DNA of 43,959 nt from RGVD01 sp040403075 (GTDB lineage Bacteria > Bacteroidota > Bacteroidia > UKL13-3): positions 1 through 43,959 of the forward strand of contig JBBALJ010000019.1 in assembly GCA_040403075.1 (NCBI GenBank). Direction: 5' to 3'. Position numbers and translations under genes: made by a program. The notes under the pieces are model-generated. The model was not told the origin of the DNA and did not search any database. It worked only from the letters and a program-made list of their open reading frames with translations. Positions 32,362-41,662 of the stretch are shown here, piece after piece. The first letter of the stretch is position 1, and each line of letters starts with the position of its first letter.

Positions 32362-33246
32362 CTATTCGTCAAAAATAATTCTCTTAAAATCTACTGCATA
32401 TCCAGTAAACGAACCTATAACCCCATCAATATTTGACTTTACATTGCCAGGCGTGGCAAAGGGACCACCATTATTCGCAGCTCGTCCAAAACTTTGCCAG
32501 AAACGAAATTCTTTTCGTCCAATTGAAGTAAAATAAATATTCAAAGTATCACCACCTTCAAAGGGCCTAAAAAACTCAAAAGGTATGACACCGTTGTTTA
32601 CAAACTCATCATCAAATGTTCGGTACGAATCTGCATTACCCCAACCAAAAAGCACTGAATCTGGATTATTGCGTAATGCCATACGATAGTTATTTTGTTC
32701 AGGACCATCATTAAACCAAAAACTCAGATAGGCATTCTGTTTTCCTGTATTACCAAATCCATCATACCTTACTTTCATGCTATCTATTGGCACAACAGGT
32801 GGAATATGTGTGCGAGCAGTAATAACCCTCCCATCCGATAGGCTTATTTCAAGCAAATAACTAGTATTTGCAGTAGCTCTAAACAAAGGATTTAAATACA
32901 TGCCACTGATGCTTTTTCCAATACTATCAAGGCCTGGGATATTACCAATATTGCTCAAATCAGCAAAAGTGTAACGATTAGCTTTATCGAACAATGTATC
33001 GCTGTTGACAATCTTCCCGGGTGTGATATAAACCGTGGCACCTTTAACTCCATTAAAACTTAAATCAGGTTTAAAATAATCGATGGTATTCGAAATAAAC
33101 ACATAGTTAAGCCATGGTGAATAAGTGTTCACACTTGCTTCTACCACTAGCTGCGGAGTACTTGGAGGCAAATCAACTTCTATCTCCTTTTCGCAAGCCG
33201 ATAAGGTGATGATGAGAATGGATACTATATAGAAAATACGCTTCAT
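32362..33246 (-). CDS. DUF4249 outer-membrane lipoprotein
   Basis: A 294-residue lipoprotein: MKRIFYIVSILIITLSAC gives the lipid-attached Cys at residue 18. The body follows the DUF4249 pattern (LVVEASVNTYSP, VKGATVYITPGK, SYLLEISLSDGRVITARTHIP, near the end SIGRKEFRFWQS). DUF4249 genes regularly follow a TonB receptor gene, as here, where the start codon at 33246 abuts the receptor's stop at 33247. By analogy with SusD-like partners it may cap or feed the receptor, but its ligand is unknown. It ends a three-gene operon. Confidence 0.85.
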   Translation of the reverse strand: MKRIFYIVSILIITLSACEKEIEVDLPPSTPQLVVEASVNTYSPWLNYVFISNTIDYFKPDLSFNGVKGATVYITPGKIVNSDTLFDKANRYTFADLSNIGNIPGLDSIGKSISGMYLNPLFRATANTSYLLEISLSDGRVITARTHIPPVVPIDSMKVRYDGFGNTGKQNAYLSFWFNDGPEQNNYRMALRNNPDSVLFGWGNADSYRTFDDEFVNNGVIPFEFFRPFEGGDTLNIYFTSIGRKEFRFWQSFGRAANNGGPFATPGNVKSNIDGVIGSFTGYAVDFKRIIFDE

Positions 33247-35628
33247 CTAAAATTTAAAATTCCAGGCTACACTAGGTAAAATAGGAAATAAATACACCAT
33301 GTATGCCTTCACTTCCAACTTATCTAAATCAGGTAAAAAGTAAATAAAATAAGGGTTGGCACGGTTGTAAATATTGTAAATACTAAAATTCCAATTGCTC
33401 TCCCATCTGTCTGTTTTCTTAGCTACATAGGTAAACGAAATGTCTGCACGGTGATAGGCTGGCAATCTATAGTCATTGATTTTACCATACACATCAATAA
33501 AGGTAAGCTCGGGTTTATTCTGTTCAATATTATAACCTACCCTGTATGCATAACGAGCAACAGGCAAAGTAACCGCATTGCCTGTACCATACACAAATAC
33601 AAAATTCATGCTCCATTTTTTATTAAATGTGTGGCTTATAACAAGCGATATATCATGGGTTCTGTCATATCTAAAAAAGTAAGCTTGACCCCCATTCAAC
33701 TCATCAAATTGTCGAGTGGTTTTGCTCAATGTATAACCAATCCAGCCAGTGGTTTTGCCCACTTTCTTTTTAATGAAAAGTTCAAGTCCATAACTTAAAC
33801 CTTGTCCAAAAACCATTTCCTGTTCTAGATTTTGGTTTAAGAACAAACGAGAGAATGGCTTAAATTCAATTTGGTTGTACATGGGCTTATAGTATACCTC
33901 AGCTGAAGTTTCCCATTTATTATTATCAAAATTCCTAAAATAGCCTAGGGCATATTGATAAGCCAATTGAGGTTTCACCCTTTGAGAACTTGGCACCCAC
34001 AAATCCACAGGGAAAGAAGCGCCAGAGGTGGTTGCAAGATGAATAAATTGATAGGTTTGGGTATATGATGCTTTTAAAGATGATTGCTCATTTACCAAAT
34101 AGGTTAATGCAGCACGTGGTTCCAACCTTGGGTAAAATGCAATGCTTTCATTGCTCTTCCATGTTGTTTCAACGCCTGTTGGCAAATTCTGATCGTTGTA
34201 TTGTTTTTGGGAATAAGGTCCTACCATGTTATAAAACACAGCCCTCAAACCAGCATTCAATGTAAATCTTTGGTTGATGCGCCATTCATCCATCGCATAC
34301 ACTGCTAGTTCATGTGCATATTGCTTACTAATTTCTTGGTCTAAAATAATGCTACCTGCTTGACCTGTTAAGATACCTGGAGTGAAAGTATGAAAGGTGT
34401 AATTTAAACCAAACTTAACTTGGTGCTTATCGTTTACAAACCAAGTATAATCATTCTTTAAATTCCAATCTTGAATGCCGCTTCTTACATTGAAACCTGT
34501 TGCTCCAAAATTAAAATCATTAAACAAATCGTATCTGTTATACACAGCACTAGTATTACTAAATAGCCTTGAGTTGAATACATGATTCCATCTCAAGGTA
34601 GCAGTTGAATTACCCCATCCTAGGTTAAAATTTATGGCCCTATTCGTTGGGCTTGTATAATTCAAAATGTCTCGACCAAAATATCCTGAGAAAAACAATT
34701 TATCTTTCTGCCCAAGGTTAAAATTCATCTTTAAATTGACATCATAAAAGTAATAACTATTTCCTTTTAAATTGTCTGCTAAAAAAGGTCTGGCTAGTAC
34801 ATCAACATAAGTTCGTCTAACTGCAACCAAAAAACTGCTTCTTCCCTTTTGTATAGGACCTTCAGCCGACAACCTTGAAGCAATTAATCCTATGCCACCA
34901 TTAACAACGTACTTTTGATTATTACCTTCTCTCAAATTCACATTCAGAATGGATGACAACCTACCTCCATAATTAGCAGGCATCCCCCCTTTAATTACAT
35001 CTATATTTTTGACAGCATCTGTATTAAACACTGATAAGAAACCGAACAAATGCGAAGGATTATAAACTACTGCTTCATCCATTAAGATTAGGTTTTGGTC
35101 AGGACCACCACCACGTACATAAAAACCAGTACTACCTTCTCCCCCACTTTTTATACCTGGTAATAAAGTTATGGCTTTCAAAACATCTGGCTCACCAAAA
35201 ATAACAGGCAAGCTTTTCACTTGTTGCCCTGTAATTTCCAATCGACTCATCTCAGTACTTTTCACATTCTTATCCTCACGCTCGCCAGTAATAACAACCT
35301 CTTTGCTTTCATTTATTTGAACCTCCATCTTTTGATTGATGATGGTATTTTTATCCAAAATTATAGGAACACTAATGGTTTTAAAGCCGAGGTAGGAGAA
35401 AACCAAAGTATATTTACCTTGAGGTAAGGAAAGAGAATAATAACCATAGGTATTGGTTGCCGTGCCCGTTTTAATTTCATTCACCTTAACGGTAGCGCCA
35501 ATAAGGCTTTCACCAGTGCTTTTATCATTTAAATAGCCACTAATAGTAAACCTTTTTTGTGCTGATGTATTCAACACAAAAAAAAGCGAACCGAGAAAAA
35601 TGAAGATATGTTTTAAACTACTTTTCAA
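33247..35628 (-). CDS. TonB-dependent outer-membrane receptor with CarboxypepD_reg-like N-terminal domain
   Basis: A 793-residue receptor. A signal peptide ends near LNTSAQ (residue 24). A carboxypeptidase regulatory-like domain (about 27-110, with GYLNDKSTGESLIGATVKV) comes before the plug (about 130-235, FYVRGGGPDQNLILMDEAVV) and a 22-strand barrel. It should import a ligand with energy from TonB-ExbBD. The only possible start is TTG at 35628, because the codon in front is a stop. It lies 6 bp after the metallo-hydrolase gene and directly before its DUF4249 partner. The substrate is unknown; this receptor type is separate from SusC. Confidence 0.93.
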   Translation of the reverse strand: MKSSLKHIFIFLGSLFFVLNTSAQKRFTISGYLNDKSTGESLIGATVKVNEIKTGTATNTYGYYSLSLPQGKYTLVFSYLGFKTISVPIILDKNTIINQKMEVQINESKEVVITGEREDKNVKSTEMSRLEITGQQVKSLPVIFGEPDVLKAITLLPGIKSGGEGSTGFYVRGGGPDQNLILMDEAVVYNPSHLFGFLSVFNTDAVKNIDVIKGGMPANYGGRLSSILNVNLREGNNQKYVVNGGIGLIASRLSAEGPIQKGRSSFLVAVRRTYVDVLARPFLADNLKGNSYYFYDVNLKMNFNLGQKDKLFFSGYFGRDILNYTSPTNRAINFNLGWGNSTATLRWNHVFNSRLFSNTSAVYNRYDLFNDFNFGATGFNVRSGIQDWNLKNDYTWFVNDKHQVKFGLNYTFHTFTPGILTGQAGSIILDQEISKQYAHELAVYAMDEWRINQRFTLNAGLRAVFYNMVGPYSQKQYNDQNLPTGVETTWKSNESIAFYPRLEPRAALTYLVNEQSSLKASYTQTYQFIHLATTSGASFPVDLWVPSSQRVKPQLAYQYALGYFRNFDNNKWETSAEVYYKPMYNQIEFKPFSRLFLNQNLEQEMVFGQGLSYGLELFIKKKVGKTTGWIGYTLSKTTRQFDELNGGQAYFFRYDRTHDISLVISHTFNKKWSMNFVFVYGTGNAVTLPVARYAYRVGYNIEQNKPELTFIDVYGKINDYRLPAYHRADISFTYVAKKTDRWESNWNFSIYNIYNRANPYFIYFLPDLDKLEVKAYMVYLFPILPSVAWNFKF

Positions 35629-35634
35629 TCAAGA

Positions 35635-36717
35635 CTAATATTTATAATTGGCACCAATAGACAGCAAATGTAAGTCAGCATTCAGTTTCGACTCACTTTT
35701 TTCTTTCAACAATACTTGGGCTGGTTCACCCATGGGCTCATCACTCAAGTCGAAGGTTCCATAATGCATTGGTACAAAATGTTTTGCCCTCATTTCATTA
35801 GCAGCTTTCACTGCATTGGATGGTGAAATATGATTGCTTGACATAAACCATTCGGGCTTATAAGCCCCCACACCTGTAATACAAATGTCAATGCCATCAA
35901 ACATATCGCCCACCTCCTTCAAATGACTACCATAACCTGTATCACCACTGAAAAATATTTTCTTTCCATTGGCTTTGATTACAAAACTCCCCCAAAGGTG
36001 TTTATTGGTATCGGTCAAACCTCTTCTGCTCCAATGCCTAGCCGGCATAAAGTAAATCTCAATTTTATTAGTATCAGTGCTGAATTGTTGATACCAGCCT
36101 GCCGTTTCAACATTAGGCTTCTTAAGCATTTTATTAAACCAAGCATCCATGTTTAATCCAGATAATATCTTCACACCTGGGTTATTGGCATATACTAAAT
36201 TCAAACTCTTTGCTTCCAAATGATCTCGGTGATCATGGCTAATCAAAATATAATCTAAACCCTTGATTAAATTGACATCAAATGGTAAGGCGCTCTTCCT
36301 TTTGACCACTGCACTGGCATTGTAAAACACGGGATCAGTAATCATACTCACACCATTTATGCGAATAAAAAAACTAGCATGACCTAACCAAACAATCACA
36401 TCATTTTTGTGATTCAAAAAGCTCGTGTCTGTTTCCACTTTTAATTTAAACTTGTCATCCTTCTTTTCCTCCTTTTGAGGGTTTGCCTCTCGCTGCCATT
36501 TCCAAAGTTCTTTTGCCTCAGGCCAAAACGGGTATTCATGGTTAATAAAACGTCTATCCTTATCTTGAGGATTACCGGCCCAAAGCTCTTTCGACTTCAA
36601 GCTCTTTAATGCAGGATTGGATGTATAAGAATGAATAGGTTGTTTCTGAGAATACAAACTAATTTGAGCCATTAAAAGCAATATAAGCGTTAGATGAATA
36701 AATTTGTTTTTTATCAT
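35635..36717 (-). CDS. secreted MBL-fold metallo-hydrolase (UlaG/NAPE-PLD-like)
   Basis: A 360-residue exported protein. The signal peptide covers about 1-24 (ending SLYSQ). The beta-lactamase-fold motif H161-D-H163-R-D165-H166 supplies zinc ligands. WLGHASFFIRI just upstream and DTGYG and PMHYGTFDLSDEP downstream match the UlaG and NAPE-phospholipase D-like branch, whose members hydrolyse phosphodiesters or lactones. I chose ATG at 36717 because the signal peptide then begins correctly; a second in-frame ATG lies at 36741. It heads the operon with the TonB receptor and DUF4249 protein, so its product may act on the imported ligand. That link is inferred. Confidence 0.85.
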   Translation of the reverse strand: MIKNKFIHLTLILLLMAQISLYSQKQPIHSYTSNPALKSLKSKELWAGNPQDKDRRFINHEYPFWPEAKELWKWQREANPQKEEKKDDKFKLKVETDTSFLNHKNDVIVWLGHASFFIRINGVSMITDPVFYNASAVVKRKSALPFDVNLIKGLDYILISHDHRDHLEAKSLNLVYANNPGVKILSGLNMDAWFNKMLKKPNVETAGWYQQFSTDTNKIEIYFMPARHWSRRGLTDTNKHLWGSFVIKANGKKIFFSGDTGYGSHLKEVGDMFDGIDICITGVGAYKPEWFMSSNHISPSNAVKAANEMRAKHFVPMHYGTFDLSDEPMGEPAQVLLKEKSESKLNADLHLLSIGANYKY

Positions 36718-36889
36718 TATAAATGGCTTGCAAATTATCAATTGAGGTCAAACCCCCATAGCAATTGTGTTTTACTCACACAAAATTTACACTAGCGGAG
36801 AAAATACATTATAACATCATACAATTTGAGCTGAATATTGTTTGAATAGTCATGTATATTTCATCATATTTGAACCTTATTTACTTATA

Positions 36890-37282
36890 ATGAAAAAGCT
36901 ACTTACAATTATTTCTTGTTTATTCTTTGCTTTCGCTTGTTCAAACGATCCAAGGAGCAAATTACCTCAAACTGGAAATTTTGGCGAAAGTATTGAAAAT
37001 ACAAATGACTCGAAAGATGCAATTGCCGCCTACAATACCATTGAACAAACTGGCACTAACGAAACTGGCATATTTATCGGGACGATTGCCAAATATTGCA
37101 AAGGAGAAGGCTGTTGGTTGAGTTTAGAAAACGGAAGTAAACAGCCCATTTTAGTGGATATTGAAGACAAAGCTTTTGTATTGCCTCGAAAAATCGAAGG
37201 CAAAAAAGCCTACGTAAAAGGCACTATGGTAAAAACCAGCACTGAAATTAAAATACTGGCAAAAGGAATTTTGATACAATAA
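36890..37282 (+). CDS. DUF4920 lipoprotein
   Basis: A 130-residue lipoprotein: MKKLLTIISCLFFAFAC places the lipid-modified Cys at residue 17. The later part has the DUF4920 pattern, GTIAKYCKGEGCWLSL followed by KAYVKGTMVK, with a conserved CxxxGC pair of cysteines that may bind metal or a disulfide. The function is not known. ATG at 36890 is preferred to an earlier in-frame codon at 36842, which would put residues before the lipoprotein signal. It is divergent from the metallo-hydrolase (172 bp apart) and convergent with the next gene, with 5 bp between the stops. Confidence 0.78.
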   Translation: MKKLLTIISCLFFAFACSNDPRSKLPQTGNFGESIENTNDSKDAIAAYNTIEQTGTNETGIFIGTIAKYCKGEGCWLSLENGSKQPILVDIEDKAFVLPRKIEGKKAYVKGTMVKTSTEIKILAKGILIQ

Positions 37283-37287
37283 GCTTA

Positions 37288-37527
37288 TTACGCTAGCTCT
37301 TCAGCTGAACTATGCTGTTTGGCATAATCCAAAATAGCGTTCACGCTGTGTTTTGAAGGTGCTAGCTCTGCTTCTTTTAAACCTGCAATGGTTTGAAGCA
37401 TTTCATCATACGACTTTTTAAAGTTCTCATCCGACTTCAAATGCGATTCGATTTGAGCATTTTCCGTGGGTGTAGTTTCTTTGTAGATGTAGCGTAAAAG
37501 GGATTCTTCAGTGTAGATTTGGTTCAT
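37288..37527 (-). CDS. small conserved Bacteroidota protein, anti-sigma-like N-terminal pattern
   Basis: A 79-residue protein. The opening (YTEESLLRYIYKETTPTENAQIESHLKSDENFKK) has the helical layout of anti-sigma-factor N-terminal domains but lacks the zinc-binding His/Cys set. No membrane segment follows. I have seen similar short proteins in this phylum without a function. No sigma-factor gene is near. I keep it because its codon use and conservation pattern look real. Confidence 0.55.
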   Translation of the reverse strand: MNQIYTEESLLRYIYKETTPTENAQIESHLKSDENFKKSYDEMLQTIAGLKEAELAPSKHSVNAILDYAKQHSSAEELA

Positions 37528-37705
37528 ATAATTCGGTTTAAGTATAGGTTTAACGATGTTCTATCTTTTCATATTGCATATATAAAAAAGATTTTCCATA
37601 ATTCACTATGAATCAACAGAAAAATATTAAGAAAATTTGAATTGGTTAGTCAAATTGGGCAATGATAAATAACTCAAACCAAATTTGTCGCAAGTTACAG
37701 ACAAG

Positions 37706-38008
37706 TTAATAATTCAACATTGTCCCATGTATAATCGTTTTGACAATGATGGTGTCGATGGTGTCTTTGGTTGCTTGGTATGCTATGACCCAATCATTTA
37801 TAATAAAACATTTGAGTCCTAATTTAGCAAATTCTGGATACTTACAAACTGCATATTTTGCATGACTTTTTAGGGCATTCTTTATTTTTATTAAAAAAGC
37901 ATTCAAATAGCGGTTGACCGCACCAAAGCTATTTTTAGACTCAACAAATTCGGCAAGTTCATTTAGTGTAAACCAAGCTTCTTTAGAAATTTCAAGCTTT
38001 TGTTTCAT
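37706..38008 (-). CDS. RelE/ParE-family toxin
   Basis: A 100-residue basic protein with the ParE/RelE layout: an N-terminal helix pair (ISKEAWFTLNELAEFVESKN), then a beta-sheet core that includes FAKLGLKCFIINDWVIAYQ and ending in IDTIIVKTIIHGTMLNY. Members either poison gyrase (ParE) or cut mRNA in the ribosome (RelE). The catalytic residues are not conserved enough to decide which. Its start overlaps the antitoxin gene by 17 bp, the usual arrangement of type II pairs. Confidence 0.8.
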   Translation of the reverse strand: MKQKLEISKEAWFTLNELAEFVESKNSFGAVNRYLNAFLIKIKNALKSHAKYAVCKYPEFAKLGLKCFIINDWVIAYQATKDTIDTIIVKTIIHGTMLNY

Positions 38009-38219
38009 CTATCAATTCGTCCAAATCTATAGTTTCGCTTAGCATACAGCGGTTGAGATATTCAGCCATTTCCTCCTCTGTTGCTGGCCTTCCCATGCCA
38101 AATGCAGCATCTTTAGCAGTAAGTTTTTTGGGATTATATTTTATTTGCTGTTGGTCTAAAAATTCAAATACACTCTTGGCTTTATCTGTCTTTTCATCAA
38201 TTTCAATTTCAAAAGTCAT
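37992..38219 (-). CDS. putative antitoxin of the ParE/RelE-type pair
   Basis: A 75-residue acidic protein that precedes and overlaps the toxin gene by 17 bp. It is rich in Glu and Asp, with helices in the part starting KLTAKDAAFGMGRPATEEEMAEYL, typical of the toxin-wrapping end of antitoxins. A DNA-binding domain is not obvious. A short palindrome, TTTGT-TAC-ACAAA (38231-38243), lies 12 bp upstream of the start codon and could be the autoregulatory operator. Confidence 0.75.
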   Translation of the reverse strand: MTFEIEIDEKTDKAKSVFEFLDQQQIKYNPKKLTAKDAAFGMGRPATEEEMAEYLNRCMLSETIDLDELIDETKA

Positions 38220-38230
38220 AGCTGGATTTA

Positions 38231-38243
38231 TTTGTTACACAAA
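38231..38243. promoter_or_regulatory. 13-bp palindrome before the toxin-antitoxin operon
   Basis: TTTGT-TAC-ACAAA is a perfect inverted repeat 12 bp upstream of the antitoxin start. Type II antitoxins usually bind such sites to repress their own operon. Confidence 0.35.
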
Positions 38244-38372
38244 CTTAAAAAATATTCGATAAAAAACAATCAGAAATATGTAGGTTTCTATATTTGAAGT
38301 TGCATGCTACTAAATGAACGACTAAGTTAAGACAATAATATCTTTTAATTTTTATTAGCAAAACATGCCCAT

Positions 38373-39083
38373 CTAAGCAAAATCACCCAACTGAGGTCTT
38401 ATCAAGATCTCTTCAACATCTGTATTGGCCGAAAGTTGGTGTATATCCCAAATGCTTTGGGCAATATCTTCTGCCTTGATAAATCTTTCTTCGGGTAAAT
38501 CAGTTCCAGCCCAACTATTGGTTAATGTGGCACCTGGAAGAACAGCCGTAACCCTAACTCCTGTTGGCATTAGTTCTTCTCTCAATCCCTTACTAAAACC
38601 CAGCATAGCATGTTTGCTAATACAATAACTAGCACCATTGCTGTATGCCTTGATACTTGCAGTGCTGCATATATTAAAAATATGGCCGCTTTTTTGGGCA
38701 ATCATCTTAGGTGCAACAACCCTACTCAAATGATAGGCGCTTGCCAAATTGGTATTCATTTGTTGTTCAAAAATACCATCCTCCTCATATAATAATGAGC
38801 CAGGAATAAAGACACCTGCATTGTTTACTAAAATATCAATTTTTTCAAATTCATCGGTTACATCATAAGCAAAAGCCAAGACATCGTTTTTATCGCTCAC
38901 ATCGCACAAAGCAAACAGGAATTTTTGTTCTGGGTATTTGTTCCAAAGTTCAGCTTTAAAAGCATCTAAAGCCTTTTTATCGCGAGCACAACCCGCTACA
39001 TTGTATCCGTTTTTTGCAAACAATTCGGCAATAGTACGTCCTATGCCTTTGGTTATTCCAGTAATAAGTATGGTTGGTTTCAT
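38373..39083 (-). CDS. short-chain dehydrogenase/reductase (SDR)
   Basis: A 236-residue classical SDR. The cofactor motif TGITKGIGR (8-16), the structural NNAG and the catalytic S...YxxxK (CSTASIKAYSNGASYCISKH) are complete. The absence of a basic residue pattern strong enough to decide means NADH or NADPH use is uncertain. The C-terminus (IWDIHQLSANTDVEEILIRP) is typical of the subfamily that includes sepiapterin-reductase-like enzymes. It is last in a minus-strand row after the SGNH-like gene (77 bp away) and is likely a separate unit. Substrate unknown. Confidence 0.9.
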   Translation of the reverse strand: MKPTILITGITKGIGRTIAELFAKNGYNVAGCARDKKALDAFKAELWNKYPEQKFLFALCDVSDKNDVLAFAYDVTDEFEKIDILVNNAGVFIPGSLLYEEDGIFEQQMNTNLASAYHLSRVVAPKMIAQKSGHIFNICSTASIKAYSNGASYCISKHAMLGFSKGLREELMPTGVRVTAVLPGATLTNSWAGTDLPEERFIKAEDIAQSIWDIHQLSANTDVEEILIRPQLGDFA

Positions 39084-39160
39084 GGTTATTAATCATCGCA
39101 ATTTCAGCATTGCCATGCAATTGCTAATAACAAATAACTCACAAGACTAGGTATAAATAT

Positions 39161-40195
39161 CTATTTGATAGACATGGCATTTACCACATTCCGAGCTATG
39201 GTCCATCTACCTCTTTGGGTATAATGTTCGCTCGTCCATCTTTTTTCAGTAAACTCTTTGCCCGCCACTGCTAATAAATTATCAACTACTAAAACACCTT
39301 TATCAGTATAGCGTTTGATAAGCATTTGGGCATTTTCTTTCATCACATCTGTCAAGGGTTTTCCAACAAGTGAATCCGCATACTCCATATTTTCAGCTAA
39401 TAAATTATACACCAACTTAAGTTTTTTTCTTTTCGCTATTTCCACTATTTCATCAAAATCTTTTATTCTAGGATTTGAACTTGGATCAATAGTAAAAGCA
39501 TAAGTCTTAATATAACTAGTGGCAAGCTCAATTCGAGGCATGTCCCAATCTCCATTGGCAGTGGTAAAATTCATTACATTGTCTCCACCTACTGCATTGT
39601 CCCATGCCCTCACATTTTTGTATGGAAAGGTATCAGGCAATTGAATATAATCATGTCGCCAATGATCTTCCATTGTATGTCCCCGCATCTGATCAGTTTG
39701 GTTGTCGAAGCCATTAAATGCCAGTTTTATTCGCTTAGCAATAGGGGGTATTTGCTCATACATCACATTGGCTTTCATCAAGGCAGTCTCCATTTTTGAG
39801 TGTATCCAATTTGCACCAAATGAACGCATATTTAATGTTACAATAAGTGTTTTAACCTTGGCATCATCTTTAATATTTTCGATTAATGATTTATAGGTTT
39901 TGGCGTGAATGGCACCATGGTCAATTGCCATCACTTTTTCTGGATATAAGCTATCAATCATTTGGGCGATACTCAACATGCAAGTATCATCATCTGCAAG
40001 GGTGGCATTGGAAGATTCTGCAAAATATAGAACATCACTTGTGTACTGCAATGAATCAAGTTTTAAGAGCATCTCAGCATCCGAATCTTTCAAATCTTGC
40101 CTATAAAAGTACTTTTCATAAATATTATTAGAAAAGACCATGCATACTACTAGCATCAAAAAAGCAAAACCTAGTTTATAGACTATTCTCTTCAT
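39161..40195 (-). CDS. SGNH/DltD-like periplasmic partner of an MBOAT acyltransferase
   Basis: A 344-residue protein with one N-terminal membrane anchor (about 7-23) and the rest outside the cytoplasm. YFAESSNATL (58-66) is placed like the nucleophile block of SGNH/GDSL hydrolases, and SEHYTQRGRWT (322-332) fits the C-terminal D/SxxH block (H324). Such proteins pair with MBOAT acyltransferases (as DltD with DltB, or AlgX/J with AlgI) to pass an acyl group to an envelope polymer. Here it starts 2 bp after the MBOAT gene. The partner role is a strong inference; the acceptor is unknown. Confidence 0.75.
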   Translation of the reverse strand: MKRIVYKLGFAFLMLVVCMVFSNNIYEKYFYRQDLKDSDAEMLLKLDSLQYTSDVLYFAESSNATLADDDTCMLSIAQMIDSLYPEKVMAIDHGAIHAKTYKSLIENIKDDAKVKTLIVTLNMRSFGANWIHSKMETALMKANVMYEQIPPIAKRIKLAFNGFDNQTDQMRGHTMEDHWRHDYIQLPDTFPYKNVRAWDNAVGGDNVMNFTTANGDWDMPRIELATSYIKTYAFTIDPSSNPRIKDFDEIVEIAKRKKLKLVYNLLAENMEYADSLVGKPLTDVMKENAQMLIKRYTDKGVLVVDNLLAVAGKEFTEKRWTSEHYTQRGRWTIARNVVNAMSIK

Positions 40196-40197
40196 CC

Positions 40198-41604
40198 CTA
40201 AAATTGAAAATAAATAAATGGAATACTTTTGATACCACTAAAGAGCAATAAACACAAAATAAGCACTGAATAAATTGACCATCGGAAAGAAATTTGTTTT
40301 GATACCAACCAATTATCAAAACGAGAACTGATGATGGCTATCTCAAGCAAAACAAATATTCCTAACATGGATAATGGAATCCAAGATACCTCTAAGTGCT
40401 TATTAGCTTCAAAACCATAACTCATACTTTGTTTAAGTATTTCCAAAGAATTTGTTAAATCTTTAGCTCGGAAGAATACCCAAATAATAACAACCACCGC
40501 AAAAGTAACAAGCATACTTATCATTGAATACAACTTCATTTGCTTGATTTGAGTTGGTAGGATACTTGAAACGCCTTTATCTAACAAATAAGCGATTCCA
40601 TGAAGAATACCCCAAACAATAAAGGTATAGTTAGCTCCATGCCAAAATCCACTCAATGCAAACAAAAACAATACATTGATGATCCAACGGAAGGTTTTCA
40701 CTCTACTCCCACCCATGCTAAAAAAAACATAATCACGAAACCAAGTACTTAGTGAAATATGCCAACGTTTCCAAAAGTCTTGTATTCCCTTTGCAAAATA
40801 GGGTTGTCTAAAATTATCCAATAGATGAATTCCCAGCATTCTGGCAGCGCCCAAAGCCACAGTAGAGTATCCATAAAAATCGGCATAAATTTGAATGGCA
40901 AAGGCAATCATGGCCATCCAAACTGATGAAGAATAGTAGCTTTGAGGTGCCTGATAAACCTCATCCACCATAGGTGCTAGATTATCGGCAATACACATTT
41001 TCACAAATAAACCATACAACACTAAACGCAAACCGTGACTAAAATTTTCATAAGTTAAGCGCTGAGAAACTCGGAGTTCATTTCCCAATCTTTCATATCG
41101 CTCAATAGGACCAGCCACCATTTGAGGAAAAAACAGAACATAATTGGCAAAATAACCTATATGCTGTTCCGCCTTCTGTTTCTTTCTATAAACTTCAATG
41201 GTATAACTAAGTGACTGAAAAGTATGGAAGGAAAGACCAATAGGTAAAATGATATCAAGGACCTTTATATGTTTTGAAATATGAACCCAAGGTGTCATTT
41301 CATTAAATATATCAATAAAGAAATTGGTATACTTAAAATAACTTAAAAGACCAATATTGCTAATGATGCTAATTAATAACCACCACCATCTTCTTCGTCC
41401 TTCATTCCTTTCTATAAGCAGGCCACATACATAATCAATTATAATGACAGCATAAAGAATAAATACATAAGGAAAATAAAATACGGAATAGAAATACGAA
41501 CTAGCTATGAATAGCAATATCCATCGGTATTTATGCGCCAACAGATAATAAAGCAGCACAACTATGGGTAGAAAAAATATAAAATGTAGGGAATTAAATA
41601 GCAT
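40198..41604 (-). CDS. membrane-bound O-acyltransferase (MBOAT, DltB/AlgI-like)
   Basis: A 468-residue multi-pass membrane protein (about 10-12 segments). The catalytic histidine H322 lies in ALSGFWHGANYTFIVW, and the second conserved histidine is H282 in FWKRWHISLSTWFRDYVF. Both segments are hallmarks of the DltB/AlgI branch, which acylates extracytoplasmic polymers such as alginate, teichoic acid or peptidoglycan. It precedes the SGNH-like gene by 2 bp and forms an exporter-acylation pair with it. The small proteins upstream may belong to the same unit. The polymer is not identifiable. Confidence 0.93.
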   Translation of the reverse strand: MLFNSLHFIFFLPIVVLLYYLLAHKYRWILLFIASSYFYSVFYFPYVFILYAVIIIDYVCGLLIERNEGRRRWWWLLISIISNIGLLSYFKYTNFFIDIFNEMTPWVHISKHIKVLDIILPIGLSFHTFQSLSYTIEVYRKKQKAEQHIGYFANYVLFFPQMVAGPIERYERLGNELRVSQRLTYENFSHGLRLVLYGLFVKMCIADNLAPMVDEVYQAPQSYYSSSVWMAMIAFAIQIYADFYGYSTVALGAARMLGIHLLDNFRQPYFAKGIQDFWKRWHISLSTWFRDYVFFSMGGSRVKTFRWIINVLFLFALSGFWHGANYTFIVWGILHGIAYLLDKGVSSILPTQIKQMKLYSMISMLVTFAVVVIIWVFFRAKDLTNSLEILKQSMSYGFEANKHLEVSWIPLSMLGIFVLLEIAIISSRFDNWLVSKQISFRWSIYSVLILCLLLFSGIKSIPFIYFQF

Positions 41605-41662
41605 TTCTTATCTGTTCACTATAAAATAAAATAACCAAAAAGAAATGAATAAACACATGCAT

